In this document: positions 1 to 9,554 of the stretch, piece by piece
How positions within the stretch are numbered: position 1 is the first letter of the stretch
Layout: every line of letters begins with the position of its first letter
Source: Porticoccus sp002341315
Lineage (GTDB): Bacteria; Pseudomonadota; Gammaproteobacteria; Pseudomonadales; Porticoccaceae
DNA: 64,000 bases
Strand: one strand, 5' to 3'
NCBI RefSeq assembly: GCF_047634355.1
Contig: NZ_JBLIAL010000014.1
The notes under the pieces: generated by a model
The model's database searches: none
Told to the model about the DNA's origin: nothing
What the model saw: only the letters and a program-made list of their open reading frames with translations
Translations under genes and position numbers: made by a program

Positions 1-1652
<1,652 letters not shown>

Positions 1653-1764
1653 CTCGTTGAAATAACCTGCCGGGGCGGCAAGAACACCACCCCGGCGAAG
1701 CAAGATAACGAAACGAATACCCTGGACAGCAATGACACAGACACTGCTATCCTTGCCCCTCAAA

Positions 1765-1841
1765 GGGCCTTTAGCTCAGTTGGTTAGAGCAGTCGACTCA
1801 TAATCGATTGGTCGCTGGTTCAAGTCCAGCAAGGCCCACCA
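1765..1841 (+). tRNA. ileX: tRNA-Ile2, anticodon CAU (lysidine-modified)
   Basis: The cloverleaf closes with a 7-bp acceptor stem (GGGCCTT with AAGGCCC), a D arm, the anticodon loop CTCATAA, a T arm (GCTGG/CCAGC) and an encoded CCA. CAU could mean Met. However, the anticodon-stem/variable/T-arm run TTGGTCGCTGG-TTCAAG-TCCAGC matches E. coli ileX rather than elongator tRNA-Met, and the position after rpoD also matches ileX. The transcript would need TilS to convert C34 to lysidine and read AUA. Its 3' end is the integration target of the adjacent element. Confidence 0.93.
1828..1841 (+). repeat. attL core of the tRNA-Ile2 element
   Basis: AGCAAGGCCCACCA forms the end of the T stem, the acceptor strand and the CCA of the tRNA. 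It is repeated exactly at 20703-20716. The insertion therefore regenerates a complete tRNA gene. Confidence 0.9.
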
Positions 1842-1878
1842 ATTCATCATCCAGCACCATCCACAGCTGTCCACAAAG

Positions 1879-1900
1879 CCCCGTAATTCGGGGATTTTTT
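1879..1900 (+). terminator. Rho-independent terminator after tRNA-Ile2
   Basis: The hairpin CCCCG-TAATT-CGGGG is followed by ATTTTTT. It lies inside the element and would end the tRNA transcript before the integrase gene. Confidence 0.6.
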
Positions 1901-1949
1901 ATGATTTATCTTCTAGCAACGTCCAGCATCATCCACTATCATCTAGTAC

Positions 1950-1975
1950 AAATAGGGGGTATATATGGGGGCATA
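1950..1975 (+). repeat. Left subterminal integrase arm-type repeat
   Basis: The 26-bp block contains two GGGGG runs separated by TATATAT. It corresponds, in the same orientation, to a block at 20615-20640 next to the right end. About 22 of 26 positions agree by eye. Its place between the att core and the DUF4102-type integrase suggests an arm-binding or excisionase site. Confidence 0.6.
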
Positions 1976-2030
1976 ACCCCACCACCGGAAAGCTGATACC
2001 CCCTCCAAAGGGAATCATCGGGGAACATCC

Positions 2031-3263
2031 ATGCCATTCACAGCCATCGCAGCCAATCAGGCAAAACCCAAAAGCAAGGCCTACAAACTGGCCGTTGAAA
2101 AAGGGTTGTACCTTCAGGTCATGCCCAACGGATCAAAGTACTGGCGACTGAAGTACCGCTTTGGGGGAAAAGAGAAAGTACTGGCCTTGGGCGTACATCC
2201 GGAAACCAACCTCAAGCTAGCCCGAGAGAAGCGCGAGGAAGCCCGCAAGCTACTGAGCAATGGGATAGACCCCAGCGATGTGAAGCGGGCCCAAAAAGCC
2301 TACCAATGCGAAGCAGCAGGCAATAGCTTTCAGGCCATAGCCCTGGAATGGTTCGCCAGGAAGATGGCTGACAAATCCCAAGGACACCAAAACCGCACCA
2401 TGCGGGCACTGGAAAAAGACCTGTTTCCTATGATCGGCAGTCATCCTATTGGCGATATTACACCCCCTCAGCTCTTGGCAGCGCTTCGACGTATCGAGAG
2501 CCGTGGAGCCGTTGAAACAGCCTACAGGGCCAAGCAAACAGCAGGGCAGATATTCCGCTACGCCGTGGCTACAGGTAGAGCCGAACGCGACCCAAGTCAC
2601 GACCTTAAGGGCGCATTGGCTATTCACAAAAAGAAACACCTCGCAGCTATTACCGATCCCAAGGAAGTGGGCAAACTGCTGATGGCCATTGATCAGTACA
2701 TTGGGACCCCCACAGTGAAGGCCGCCCTTCAGTTATCCCCTCTCCTCTTCCAAAGACCTGGCGAAATTAGACAGATGGAATGGGCGGAAATCGACTGGGA
2801 TAAGGAGCAGTGGGAATTGCCAGCTGAAAAAATGAAGATGGGGCAACCCCATATTGTGCCTCTAAGCAAACAATCCCTAGACATTCTGCAAGACATCCAG
2901 CGCTTAAATGGCAACCGGCGCTATGTCTTTCCCAGTGCGAGAGGAGCCAGCCGCCCACTGAGTGAAAACGGAGTCAGAACAGCCCTTCGAACGATGGGGT
3001 ACGACAACGACACCATGACCCCGCACGGCTTCAGGGCAATGGCCCGCACCATACTCGATGAAGTTCTTGGCTTCCGTCCTGATCACATTGAGCACCAACT
3101 TGCCCACGCCGTAAGAGATCCCAATGGACGCGCATACAACCGCACCAAGCATCTGGATCAACGGCGGAAGATGATGCAAAGCTGGGCGGATTACCTGAAC
3201 AGCTTGAAGCTAGAAGCCAGCACCTCCAACGTAGTTGCTGGAAAGTTTAAAGGGAGCGCTTAG
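2031..3263 (+). CDS. Tyrosine integrase, DUF4102/P4 family
   Basis: This site-specific recombinase probably inserts and excises the element at the tRNA-Ile2 3' end. The N-terminal ~90 residues are a DUF4102 arm-DNA-binding domain (KAYKLAVEKGLYLQVMPNGSKYWRLKYR is its hallmark region). A SAM-like core-binding domain and the catalytic domain follow. Catalytic residues visible are Arg ~242 (RPGEIRQ), His-x-x-Arg ~331 (HGFR), His ~358 (QLAHAV) and Tyr ~369 (AYNR). The length of 410 residues is normal and the gene looks intact. It is the first gene inside the left end and reads inward. Confidence 0.95.
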   Translation: MPFTAIAANQAKPKSKAYKLAVEKGLYLQVMPNGSKYWRLKYRFGGKEKVLALGVHPETNLKLAREKREEARKLLSNGIDPSDVKRAQKAYQCEAAGNSFQAIALEWFARKMADKSQGHQNRTMRALEKDLFPMIGSHPIGDITPPQLLAALRRIESRGAVETAYRAKQTAGQIFRYAVATGRAERDPSHDLKGALAIHKKKHLAAITDPKEVGKLLMAIDQYIGTPTVKAALQLSPLLFQRPGEIRQMEWAEIDWDKEQWELPAEKMKMGQPHIVPLSKQSLDILQDIQRLNGNRRYVFPSARGASRPLSENGVRTALRTMGYDNDTMTPHGFRAMARTILDEVLGFRPDHIEHQLAHAVRDPNGRAYNRTKHLDQRRKMMQSWADYLNSLKLEASTSNVVAGKFKGSA

Positions 3264-3457
3264 AAAAATTTGCCCACACGGGCGAAGAGTCGGGGCAAGC
3301 CGGTGTGCCCGCTTCTGGCGGCGTGGTTCAGCCCGGAAGAACTGGAACTGATACTGTCGGAGCCGAGGAAAGAGGAGCAATTAAGCCTGCTGTAGCACCA
3401 CATCTAGATGTGGACTAAGCCACCTCGGGCACTCAATACTGGTTTTGGTGTAGTTAC

Positions 3458-4729
3458 CTAGATAACCCTCGGTAAATCCTGCCAATGCGTGGTATAGCCG
3501 GGTGACAGATAATCCCTGCGCATTGACCATTCTTTTTTTATCCCCTGCCCGGCCAAAAACACCAATCCTTTTTTCTGCTGATTGATCTGATCAATAACTT
3601 TCATCAATCCTGGGCTGTGCGGCCGGGATTCTATGCTGTCAAATAACCCCCGCTGCCCTTGTGCCTCACTGCAAAAATCACTGAGCATAATACCGGCCTT
3701 GGCGTATCGATAACCGTCTCGCCAAATACTGTCCAGCAGGCGGTGACTTTGTGCCAGCAGATCGCGAGTGTCACTGGTGTGCCGCAGAAGCTCTGACGTC
3801 ACCGTATTGCCGTAACTGGGTTCTGCTGCATTAAACAGACTGGTGCGGATAAATACAGTGATGCGTTTAGCTACCTGCTTTTCGAGGCGCAATTTCTCAC
3901 CGGCACGGGCAGTATACTGGCCAATGGCGCCACGCATGGCGTGCTTGTCCATAATTCGCTCGCCAAAGGAACGGCTGCAAACGATCTGTTTTTTGGGAGG
4001 AGCGACGGACTCCAGCTCAAGACACGACTCGCCATTCAGCTCTCGTACGGTTCGAGCCACCACGATGGAGAATTCCTTTTGTATCCAGTGCGGTTCAGTC
4101 TGCGCCAGGTCGAGCGCGGTCTTGATACCCAGCTGATTGAGACGCAGCGTTAAACGCCGACCGATACCCCAGACCTCTGATACGGGCAATAGCGCCATTA
4201 ATCGTCGCTGCCGCTCCGGGTCTGTCAGATCAACCACGCCCCGCGTTGCAGGGTATTGTTTGGCCGCATGGTTAGCCAATTTAGCTAAGGTTTTGGTCGG
4301 CGCTATGCCGACGCAAACAGCGATCCCTGTCCATTGACCAACGGTGGCGCGCACCTGCGTGCCAAAGTCTGTCAGGTTGACGGTATGTGAGACACCCGTC
4401 AGTTCTAAAAATGCTTCATCGATGGAATAGATCTCCACCTCTGGGGCAAGCATTTCAAGCACCCGCATGACCCGTGATGACATATCGGCATAAAGCGCAT
4501 AATTGGACGAAAACACAGCAATGCCGTGCTCACGGATCAAGGCTCGTACCTGGAATACCGGCACGCCCATTTTGATACCCAATGCTTTTGCCTCACGCGA
4601 CCGGGCGACAACACAACCATCATTATTGGAAAGGACAATCAACGGCTTATGTTTTAGGTCTGGCCGAAACAGCTTTTCGCAGCTGGTGTAGAAGTTGTTG
4701 CAGTCCACCAACGCGATGACCGGTTTCAT
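3458..4729 (-). CDS. umuC: Error-prone DNA polymerase V catalytic subunit UmuC
   Basis: This Y-family translesion polymerase works with processed UmuD to copy damaged DNA. The protein opens with MKPVIALVDCNNFYTSCE, which contains the first catalytic Asp. The second acidic motif YSIDEAFLEL lies near residue 100. The little-finger domain and a C-terminal DUF4113-like tail (YAKAGIMLSDF, ending in QGIKKEWSMRRDYLSPGYTT) follow. The length of 423 residues is typical. Its start overlaps the end of umuD (ATGA), so the two are translationally coupled and share the LexA-controlled promoter. Such cassettes are common on mobile elements. Confidence 0.96.
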   Translation of the reverse strand: MKPVIALVDCNNFYTSCEKLFRPDLKHKPLIVLSNNDGCVVARSREAKALGIKMGVPVFQVRALIREHGIAVFSSNYALYADMSSRVMRVLEMLAPEVEIYSIDEAFLELTGVSHTVNLTDFGTQVRATVGQWTGIAVCVGIAPTKTLAKLANHAAKQYPATRGVVDLTDPERQRRLMALLPVSEVWGIGRRLTLRLNQLGIKTALDLAQTEPHWIQKEFSIVVARTVRELNGESCLELESVAPPKKQIVCSRSFGERIMDKHAMRGAIGQYTARAGEKLRLEKQVAKRITVFIRTSLFNAAEPSYGNTVTSELLRHTSDTRDLLAQSHRLLDSIWRDGYRYAKAGIMLSDFCSEAQGQRGLFDSIESRPHSPGLMKVIDQINQQKKGLVFLAGQGIKKEWSMRRDYLSPGYTTHWQDLPRVI

Positions 4730-5190
4730 GCAGATCCCTGTGAACTCTTGCGCTGCAGGGTACGAACCACATTGGTGACCACGCCAAATAGTTCCAGTTC
4801 TGTCTCGTCCACAACCTCAATAGGGGCATAAGCCGCGTTGTGTGCCAGCAACCGCAACCGGGGGCGCAATGCCAACTCTTTAACCGTGAACTCGCCATTT
4901 ACAGAGGCAATAACAATATCGCCATGCCCTGCGTCAAGAGCACGATCGACCACCAGAACATCGTTGGGGTAAATACCGGCCTCAATCATTGAATCACCCT
5001 GCACACGGACAAAGAACGTTGCGGCCGGGTGCTGGATACACAGATCATTCAGATCCAGCGTTTGCTCCACATAGTCCTGCGCAGGTGAGGGAAACCCAGC
5101 CGAAACAGGTTCAACAAATAGCGGAATCAATAACCGATTCGAGCTCGGCAGTAACCACTCGGCACATCGGCCCAGGACAACAACACACAT
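4726..5190 (-). CDS. umuD: UmuD-like SOS mutagenesis protein (S24 family autoprotease)
   Basis: This is the accessory subunit of polymerase V, activated by RecA-stimulated self-cleavage. An Ala-Gly cleavage site is visible in PVSAGFPSPAQDY, followed by the nucleophile Ser in VQGDSM and the general-base Lys in FTVKEL. The longest open frame begins at 5211, but that start lies inside the LexA operator. I chose the ATG at 5190 (154 residues); the true start could be slightly different. It is the first gene of the operon with umuC. Confidence 0.92.
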   Translation of the reverse strand: MCVVVLGRCAEWLLPSSNRLLIPLFVEPVSAGFPSPAQDYVEQTLDLNDLCIQHPAATFFVRVQGDSMIEAGIYPNDVLVVDRALDAGHGDIVIASVNGEFTVKELALRPRLRLLAHNAAYAPIEVVDETELELFGVVTNVVRTLQRKSSQGSA

Positions 5191-5203
5191 AAACCACCAC
5201 ATA

Positions 5204-5219
5204 CTGTACATATATACAG
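5204..5219 (-). promoter_or_regulatory. LexA operator (SOS box) before umuDC
   Basis: CTGTACATATATACAG fits the gammaproteobacterial LexA consensus CTGT-N8-ACAG exactly, with an AT-rich alternating centre. It lies immediately upstream of umuD, so the operon should be induced by DNA damage. Confidence 0.92.
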
Positions 5220-5373
5220 TATATTAGCAGGAGGCGAGGAAAATCCAAAGGCTTGAAGCAATCGTGAAATAGCCATTGAGGGGTGTGGTTTTGCAGAGTA
5301 GAGCTCCTCATCATAAGAGTCTCTACTCAAAACCTCGATTACTTTTGGGGGGGATTACAGTTTCTCCTGATAT

Positions 5374-5484
5374 GCATAACGCAAAATGCAGCGGCAGTTT
5401 GTGGGGTAGCGTTTTGTGCTAGCGAAGCGCCCAGCACAAAATGAGCCACGGAACAAACTGTCCGCCTGGTACGATTTGTTAGAG
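5374..5484 (-). other. attC site of integron cassette B
   Basis: Read on the minus strand the 111-bp site begins CTCTAAC (R'') and ends GTTATGC (R'). Between them lie long complementary arms: GCGGACAGTTTGT pairs with ACAAACTGCCGC, leaving one unpaired A, which is the extrahelical-base hallmark of attC sites. An inner stem (TTTTGTGCT/AGCACAAAA) lies inside. It directly follows the HEPN-like gene at 5507-6571, as an attC follows its cassette gene. Confidence 0.82.
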
Positions 5485-5506
5485 CTAGGTATACCATTCA
5501 GCAACC

Positions 5507-6571
5507 TCATAGTCTCAAGGTGTCGCGAATTAAACACATGTACTTGTTCACGACAAAAAACGCCTTTTCAGCTTCAGTCTTGGTGTGTCCCTTCTTTCCT
5601 CTATGAATAATTTTATTTCTGACATTGTATGCGTGATTCGTCCATTCCAAATGATCAGTACCCGCCTTGACATTATCCCCACTAACCTCACATACTGCTG
5701 ATAGAAGTTCCGATATATTCTTGTGCTCCACACAATCGCCTACTGGAATAGATTTTCTATTTTTTCCTTTACCAGTCCCAATTTCGAGTATCCCTTTAGC
5801 GTTACAATAGCTCAACAGTTTTTGTACTACGAAGGTTTCAAAAGCAGATTCGCATAGAACAATAGATAACTCTTGATTGTTGTAATAAAAAGATTGCCGC
5901 TTGGCATCCATTAGTAACTGATTGTATATCGGAACTGGCTCATTGCTTCCTAGCTTTCCCTGCAATAGGCGACACCATTGCTCCGAAAAGTTGTCCTTCA
6001 GATGACCTGATTTTTCTGTCTCATACCAATTGAACTGATTTTGATGAAATTTAAAATCTCCAGAAACAACTTCTTTAGTAAATTCGTACCTCTCAGACAC
6101 GTAGAGAGTAACAACAGGGACATCTGATAAGCTTATTTTTGGTATATCGTTATCGCATCCAACCTCTAAATAATGTGACACAAAATATTCTAGGCATTGC
6201 TCAACCCATATTTTTTGCTTCTCTTTATGCCTTTCTTCTGTGAAACTAGAAATGGACTTTTCTTCAAAGTACAAATCGACAATAGTAAATCTGTTTGGTT
6301 GTACATAGCCTTTCTGAAGTAGACCTAATTCAGAAAAATAGACTTTTAGTATTTTATCCTGTTTGTCACGTTTCTTAGCCGAGACTTCCGCCCTTAAGCC
6401 TGACTGCTCATTGAGCCAAGATAGGCTGTCCGAGTAAGAATAGATAATCTCACCTTGTACAGTATTTGTTTGGACACCGACAAGCCTTCCACTTACTTCA
6501 AAATTAAAGAATGAACCGCTTGGAAGTGAAAGATGATTTTTAAGAGGAATAGTTAATCTGCATAGGAACAT
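5507..6571 (-). CDS. Cassette gene: uncharacterised protein with HEPN-like C terminus
   Basis: This 354-residue protein has no recognised function. The N-terminal two thirds are unlike any family I can name. The last ~150 residues are helical and contain AYNVRNKIIHRG, which fits the R-N-x3-H pattern of HEPN domains (ApeA-like), many of which are RNases in anti-phage or toxin systems. The ATG lies 18 bp after the core site (GTTAGAG) of the preceding attC and the stop is ~20 bp before its own attC, the usual compact layout of an integron cassette. Base composition is clearly more AT-rich than the flanking umuDC and hsd genes. A defence role is inference. Confidence 0.8.
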   Translation of the reverse strand: MFLCRLTIPLKNHLSLPSGSFFNFEVSGRLVGVQTNTVQGEIIYSYSDSLSWLNEQSGLRAEVSAKKRDKQDKILKVYFSELGLLQKGYVQPNRFTIVDLYFEEKSISSFTEERHKEKQKIWVEQCLEYFVSHYLEVGCDNDIPKISLSDVPVVTLYVSERYEFTKEVVSGDFKFHQNQFNWYETEKSGHLKDNFSEQWCRLLQGKLGSNEPVPIYNQLLMDAKRQSFYYNNQELSIVLCESAFETFVVQKLLSYCNAKGILEIGTGKGKNRKSIPVGDCVEHKNISELLSAVCEVSGDNVKAGTDHLEWTNHAYNVRNKIIHRGKKGHTKTEAEKAFFVVNKYMCLIRDTLRL

Positions 6572-6588
6572 CAGTTTTCACTCAGTTG

Positions 6589-6677
6589 CTCTAACGCTTT
6601 TGTTCAGCGGCGCCCTGAAAAGGGCGTCCGGTGGAGGGCCGCACAGGCCCGGAACAAACTGGAACTTCTGGTTAGAA
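6589..6677 (-). other. attC site of integron cassette A
   Basis: On the minus strand the 89-bp site runs from TTCTAAC to GTTAGAG. CAGTTTGTTC and GAACAAA can pair, and CGGACGCCC/GGGCGCCG form a strong inner stem. The stop codon of the upstream gene lies inside the R'' box and the next gene starts 18 bp after the R' box. Both are typical of integron cassettes. Confidence 0.82.
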
Positions 6678-7253
6678 ACCCAAATGGTCTACTTCCAACT
6701 CTTCCCGCAAGTTACGCAGGGCATAAATTGCTCTGTTGTAGTCGGCCATTGAGTACCTCTCATACTCTCTTTCTCCAACCTCGTAGATATGTATTCCACC
6801 CCGTATTTCCCAAAGCCATTTCAGCTCTTCACTCAATCGGCCTGAAAGCATTCCAGCTTCAGCCATGCGATCACAGCGTGCCGCCACACCATGCCGACGA
6901 CCAATTCTTCCCTTTGTATATTCCACCATTATGGTCTCAGCTATCGACCCAGAAAGGACTATTCCTGCCTTGATAATCATTTCTCGTGCGATGCCGTACA
7001 AATCGGTACGGTTGGTTATCCATCTATATACATCTGACAGAATTAGGGCATAAGCCAAGTTGTCACGAACATCTCGGTTCTCGATAAAAAACAACTTGTT
7101 ACGAAAGTGGTCGGCCGTTCTTATAAAGCCTCTGGGGAATCGAATTTTGTTCTCACCGGAAGGATTTTGACCCAAATAATCCTGAATCTGCTGGAGCTTC
7201 TCGCCAACATCAGAGACAACACCTGCTAATTCCTCGTCGTTATTTATCGGCAA
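6672..7253 (-). CDS. Cassette gene: uncharacterised helical protein, HEPN-like
   Basis: The 193-residue protein is mostly helical. It has the motif LWEIRGGIHIYEV (R-x3-H), which resembles the active-site motif of HEPN/DUF4145-type proteins. I do not recognise a named family. The start is a TTG with an AAGGAT ribosome-binding site 8 bp before it; the nearby ATG is out of frame. It is the first cassette of the array and its stop overlaps its attC. A partner role with the next cassette gene, which is also HEPN-like, is possible but unproven. Confidence 0.72.
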   Translation of the reverse strand: MPINNDEELAGVVSDVGEKLQQIQDYLGQNPSGENKIRFPRGFIRTADHFRNKLFFIENRDVRDNLAYALILSDVYRWITNRTDLYGIAREMIIKAGIVLSGSIAETIMVEYTKGRIGRRHGVAARCDRMAEAGMLSGRLSEELKWLWEIRGGIHIYEVGEREYERYSMADYNRAIYALRNLREELEVDHLGF

Positions 7254-7276
7254 AATACCATCCTTAGATTTTGAGT

Positions 7277-7345
7277 TTCTAACATTTGTATATGGCGCAT
7301 TCGCGCTTTGCCAAAGCTGATATTCGGCACCTTTTGATAACGGAT
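7277..7345 (-). other. Possible degenerate attC before cassette A
   Basis: The minus strand shows a core-like GTTAGAA ~24 bp before the cassette A gene, preceded by GCGCCATATACAAAT, which resembles the 3' arm of the 6589-6677 site. I found no clear R'' partner, so this may be a decayed or truncated site. Confidence 0.35.
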
Positions 7346-7598
7346 TGATACAGAATAGAAAATTGAGGCATATCCGATTCCTTTCAGAATAAAGCGAGTT
7401 TTTCCTATTATCTAAAATAAGAGGATCTCATTATCTTTTCCATCGAACCTGCAACAACCTATTTTATTTAGATTATTTTTTACGGTTGTCATGATAACGT
7501 GCATTGACTGAGTATAAACCGAGAAAAGGATTTAACAACAATTCGATAGACTGTATATAAAAACAGCATATCGAGCGTGTATACCTATTTAATTTAGA

Positions 7599-7646
7599 TG
7601 GTGCCCGAAGCCGGGGTCGAACCGGCACGGAGGTTGTTGTTCTAAG
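7599..7646 (-). pseudogene. 3' fragment of a tRNA-Leu
   Basis: Read on the minus strand this is the second half of a tRNA starting at a leucine-type anticodon loop (CTTAGAA). It then has a shortened variable arm, a complete T arm (GCCGG-TTCGACC-CCGGC), the acceptor strand TTCGGGC and ACCA. No 5' half is present. It resembles the fragment at 20837-20893 but lies in the opposite orientation. Such 3' halves are left by elements that integrate in tRNA genes. Confidence 0.7.
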
Positions 7647-7712
7647 TGCGTTAAACCAAATCTGATGCTTTAAGGCATCCGTTAGTGTCAGGAGCAAGAA
7701 AGACCCCTAGCC

Positions 7713-7729
7713 GTCTACTATATGTCTAC
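7713..7729 (-). repeat. Paired GTAGAC motifs near the tRNA-Leu fragment
   Basis: Two GTAGAC hexamers (minus strand) are spaced 11 bp apart. The same pair, with the same spacing and in the opposite orientation, occurs at 20963-20979. Each pair lies ~70 bp from a tRNA-Leu fragment. They look like arm-type sites of a second integrase that is no longer present. The rest of 7254-7764 holds nothing else I can identify. Confidence 0.5.
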
Positions 7730-7764
7730 TTTGTGCGCCGTAGCGACTGACCGGGATGGCAAAG

Positions 7765-7974
7765 TCAGGCACGTCCCTGCGTGTCACCCCGAACGCCGGT
7801 GGTGCAGTTAGGCTGTAGGACACAACTCGGAAGGTCAGAAGCATAACCTCTGAATGGACGGTGTTCGCTGACCGCAGTACGCATGTTGTTGCGACGTTTG
7901 CGTATCTTCCAGCGAACGTACAAAAGGCAGCCCGCGACAGAGGTGGCGACGAGAAAGTAAAAGGCGTATTCCAT
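7765..7974 (-). CDS. Small single-span membrane protein
   Basis: The 69-residue ORF has an N-terminal membrane span (YAFYFLVATSVAGCLLYV), then a basic cluster (RWKIRKRR) and a polar tail. A GGAG ribosome-binding site lies 9 bp before the ATG. It directly follows a similar small membrane ORF at 7988-8182. The two share the layout of span, Arg-rich stretch and a DLPS/ASLPRS motif, so they may be diverged duplicates. Function unknown. Confidence 0.42.
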   Translation of the reverse strand: MEYAFYFLVATSVAGCLLYVRWKIRKRRNNMRTAVSEHRPFRGYASDLPSCVLQPNCTTGVRGDTQGRA

Positions 7975-7987
7975 TACCAGACTCCGT

Positions 7988-8182
7988 TTAATGCGGGTGA
8001 ATCAGACTTCGAGGAAGGCTGGCCAAGTCTACCGGCTCACCTGGGTTGCGGTGTGTTGCACAAGCCTTAACGTACCTGCGCCGTAGACGGATTTTGAACA
8101 GGAAGCCCGCCAGGAAGAAACCCGCAATAGCGACGACAGCAAACGAAATCAGAGCGATACCCACGGAAGCCACCTCAATCAC
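7988..8182 (-). CDS. Small single-span membrane protein
   Basis: This 64-residue ORF starts with GTG. It contains a long hydrophobic span (VGIALISFAVVAIAGFFLAG), then KIRLRRR and a short soluble tail. It is 13 bp upstream of the similar ORF at 7765-7974 and probably co-transcribed with it. No family is recognised and the start is weakly supported. Confidence 0.38.
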   Translation of the reverse strand: MIEVASVGIALISFAVVAIAGFFLAGFLFKIRLRRRYVKACATHRNPGEPVDLASLPRSLIHPH

Positions 8183-8240
8183 CCTCTCTCAGCTTCTGAT
8201 CTGAAGCCACCACATGTTCACTCTCACCCCTAATCAAGCT

Positions 8241-8342
8241 CTAAGGCGATTTCTTGAGGGATGACGGATTCTTTTTCAAGTCTTCGATCATTACCTTGAC
8301 CACTTCCGATCGAATATTGGGCTTTTGCTGTGAATTGTCCAT
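8241..8342 (-). CDS. Possible 33-residue peptide; intact copy of a duplicated sequence
   Basis: An ATG with a good ribosome-binding site (AGGTGGAG) opens a short charged ORF containing RSEVVKVMIEDLKKNP, predicted helical. A decayed copy lies ~370 bp away (about 8640-8713, same strand). It begins with the same ATGGACAAT and keeps GAAGTGG-CAAGGTAATGATC, but is frameshifted. The rest of 8183-8825 shows no other gene. Confidence 0.3.
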   Translation of the reverse strand: MDNSQQKPNIRSEVVKVMIEDLKKNPSSLKKSP

Positions 8343-8639
8343 GCTCCACCTAGCCCTTTCCCACTCGAAGCTACCAATAACAACCGACCTCGGGCAAGAA
8401 AAACCCTTGCGGTGACCCTTACCTAAACCTTACCGTTTTTCAGCGATTCCGAAGCCTTACCCTTGGGCCTCTTGAGCCCTTGCCTCGACCTTGCCCTTTT
8501 TCAGTCGTCTTGATGTATTGGAGAACACCGTCTCTTAGCGTCATAAACAGATCAGTCCGTCCCTGACATACCGGCAAACGTATATAAATCACGTGCATAT
8601 CACTTGCTTGGGTATCAGTTTCGTCCTGGAGGGTGCTTT

Positions 8640-8713
8640 GACAAGTAAGATTCAAAGCCATTGATCATTACCTTGGCCACTTCTGACCATATTTTATTGG
8701 ATTAAAATTGTCC
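8640..8713 (-). repeat. Decayed copy of the 8241-8342 sequence
   Basis: It shares the 9-bp start ATGGACAAT and a GAAGTGG...CAAGGTAATGATC core with 8270-8342, separated by indels that break the reading frame. This makes it an old partial duplication. Confidence 0.45.
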
Positions 8714-8825
8714 ATTTTTGCTCTAAGATAACGCATTGATGACAGTCGCTGCATCATCAGCATTGGTTATTTAAGGTCTGATTAATTTGTAATTGTCACC
8801 TTGGACTTTTGCTCAGCTCTCCCAC

Positions 8826-9554
8826 TTAAAAACCCAGCGTTGACGCATTGGCCTTCAACCACTCCCGACACTGCTGATATTCCGGCATTACCCTTGCCAC
8901 TTCCCGCCAAAATTCCGGGGAGTGGTCGTGATGAATCAAATGGCAGAGTTCGTGTATAACGACATAATCCACCATCCTGTTCGGTGCCATCATGATCTGC
9001 CAGTTGAATTCCAGCTTGCCCTTGGCAGTACAGCTTCCCCAGCGGGATTTGAAGGTGCGGATGCCTATACTGGCAGGTTCCACACCAACCACGGGCGCAA
9101 AGCGTTCCACCTTCTCGGTTAGCTTCTGTTCAGCCTGTCGCTTGTACCAGCGCACCAGGGCATTTCGGATCATGTGGGGTTCTTCCATGCCATTGGGCAC
9201 GGTAACCACTAAGCGCCCCTGCACAAGCTTCACGGGCTTAAATACGCCCTTCTCCACCTTCAGGCGGTAGTTGCGCCCCAGATAACTGAAGGCTTCGCCA
9301 GATACAAACTGCTTTTCACTCACGGGTTGGGCTTCGCGATGAAGCACGATCTTGTCCTTTATCCACTGCCGCTTTTCCTTCAGCAGTGAGTCCACCCGCT
9401 CAATCGGTAAATCCAACGGCACAACAATGGACACAGCACCTTCTTCAACCCGTATATCGGCTGACTTACAACGGTTCGTCCGGATGATCTCAGCAATAAA
9501 GCCATTACCATCACGGTATTCCGGTTTAGTGAGTTTGTGCGCGGTTGCCATCAT
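8826..9554 (-). CDS. YgjP/DUF45-family zinc metallopeptidase linked to type I R-M
   Basis: This predicted cytoplasmic metallopeptidase has 242 residues. The zinc site is visible as HELCHLIHHDHSPEFW (HExxH plus a third His) near residue 205. Upstream are the family hallmarks IGIRTFKSRWGSC and LEFNWQIM. The ATG overlaps the hsdR stop codon (ATGA), so it is translationally coupled to the restriction operon. YgjP-like genes are often found beside hsd operons. A role in regulating or turning over the R-M complex is inference. Confidence 0.9.
   Translation of the reverse strand: MMATAHKLTKPEYRDGNGFIAEIIRTNRCKSADIRVEEGAVSIVVPLDLPIERVDSLLKEKRQWIKDKIVLHREAQPVSEKQFVSGEAFSYLGRNYRLKVEKGVFKPVKLVQGRLVVTVPNGMEEPHMIRNALVRWYKRQAEQKLTEKVERFAPVVGVEPASIGIRTFKSRWGSCTAKGKLEFNWQIMMAPNRMVDYVVIHELCHLIHHDHSPEFWREVARVMPEYQQCREWLKANASTLGF

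Noticed and set aside
1765..1841. Reading the CAU tRNA as elongator tRNA-Met
   Set aside because: The T arm, variable region and genomic position match E. coli ileX, not metT/metU.
3270..3395. TTG-started 41-codon frame after the integrase (contains AAWFSPEELELILSEP)
   Set aside because: It looks protein-like but is too short and lacks a start signal; at most a remnant of an older gene.
7647..7680. GTTAAAC...GTTAGTG palindromic stretch considered as another attC
   Set aside because: It is too short, the core boxes are poor matches, and no cassette gene is attached.
8440..8661. 73-residue minus-strand ORF
   Set aside because: It begins inside the decayed repeat copy and has no domain; probably chance.
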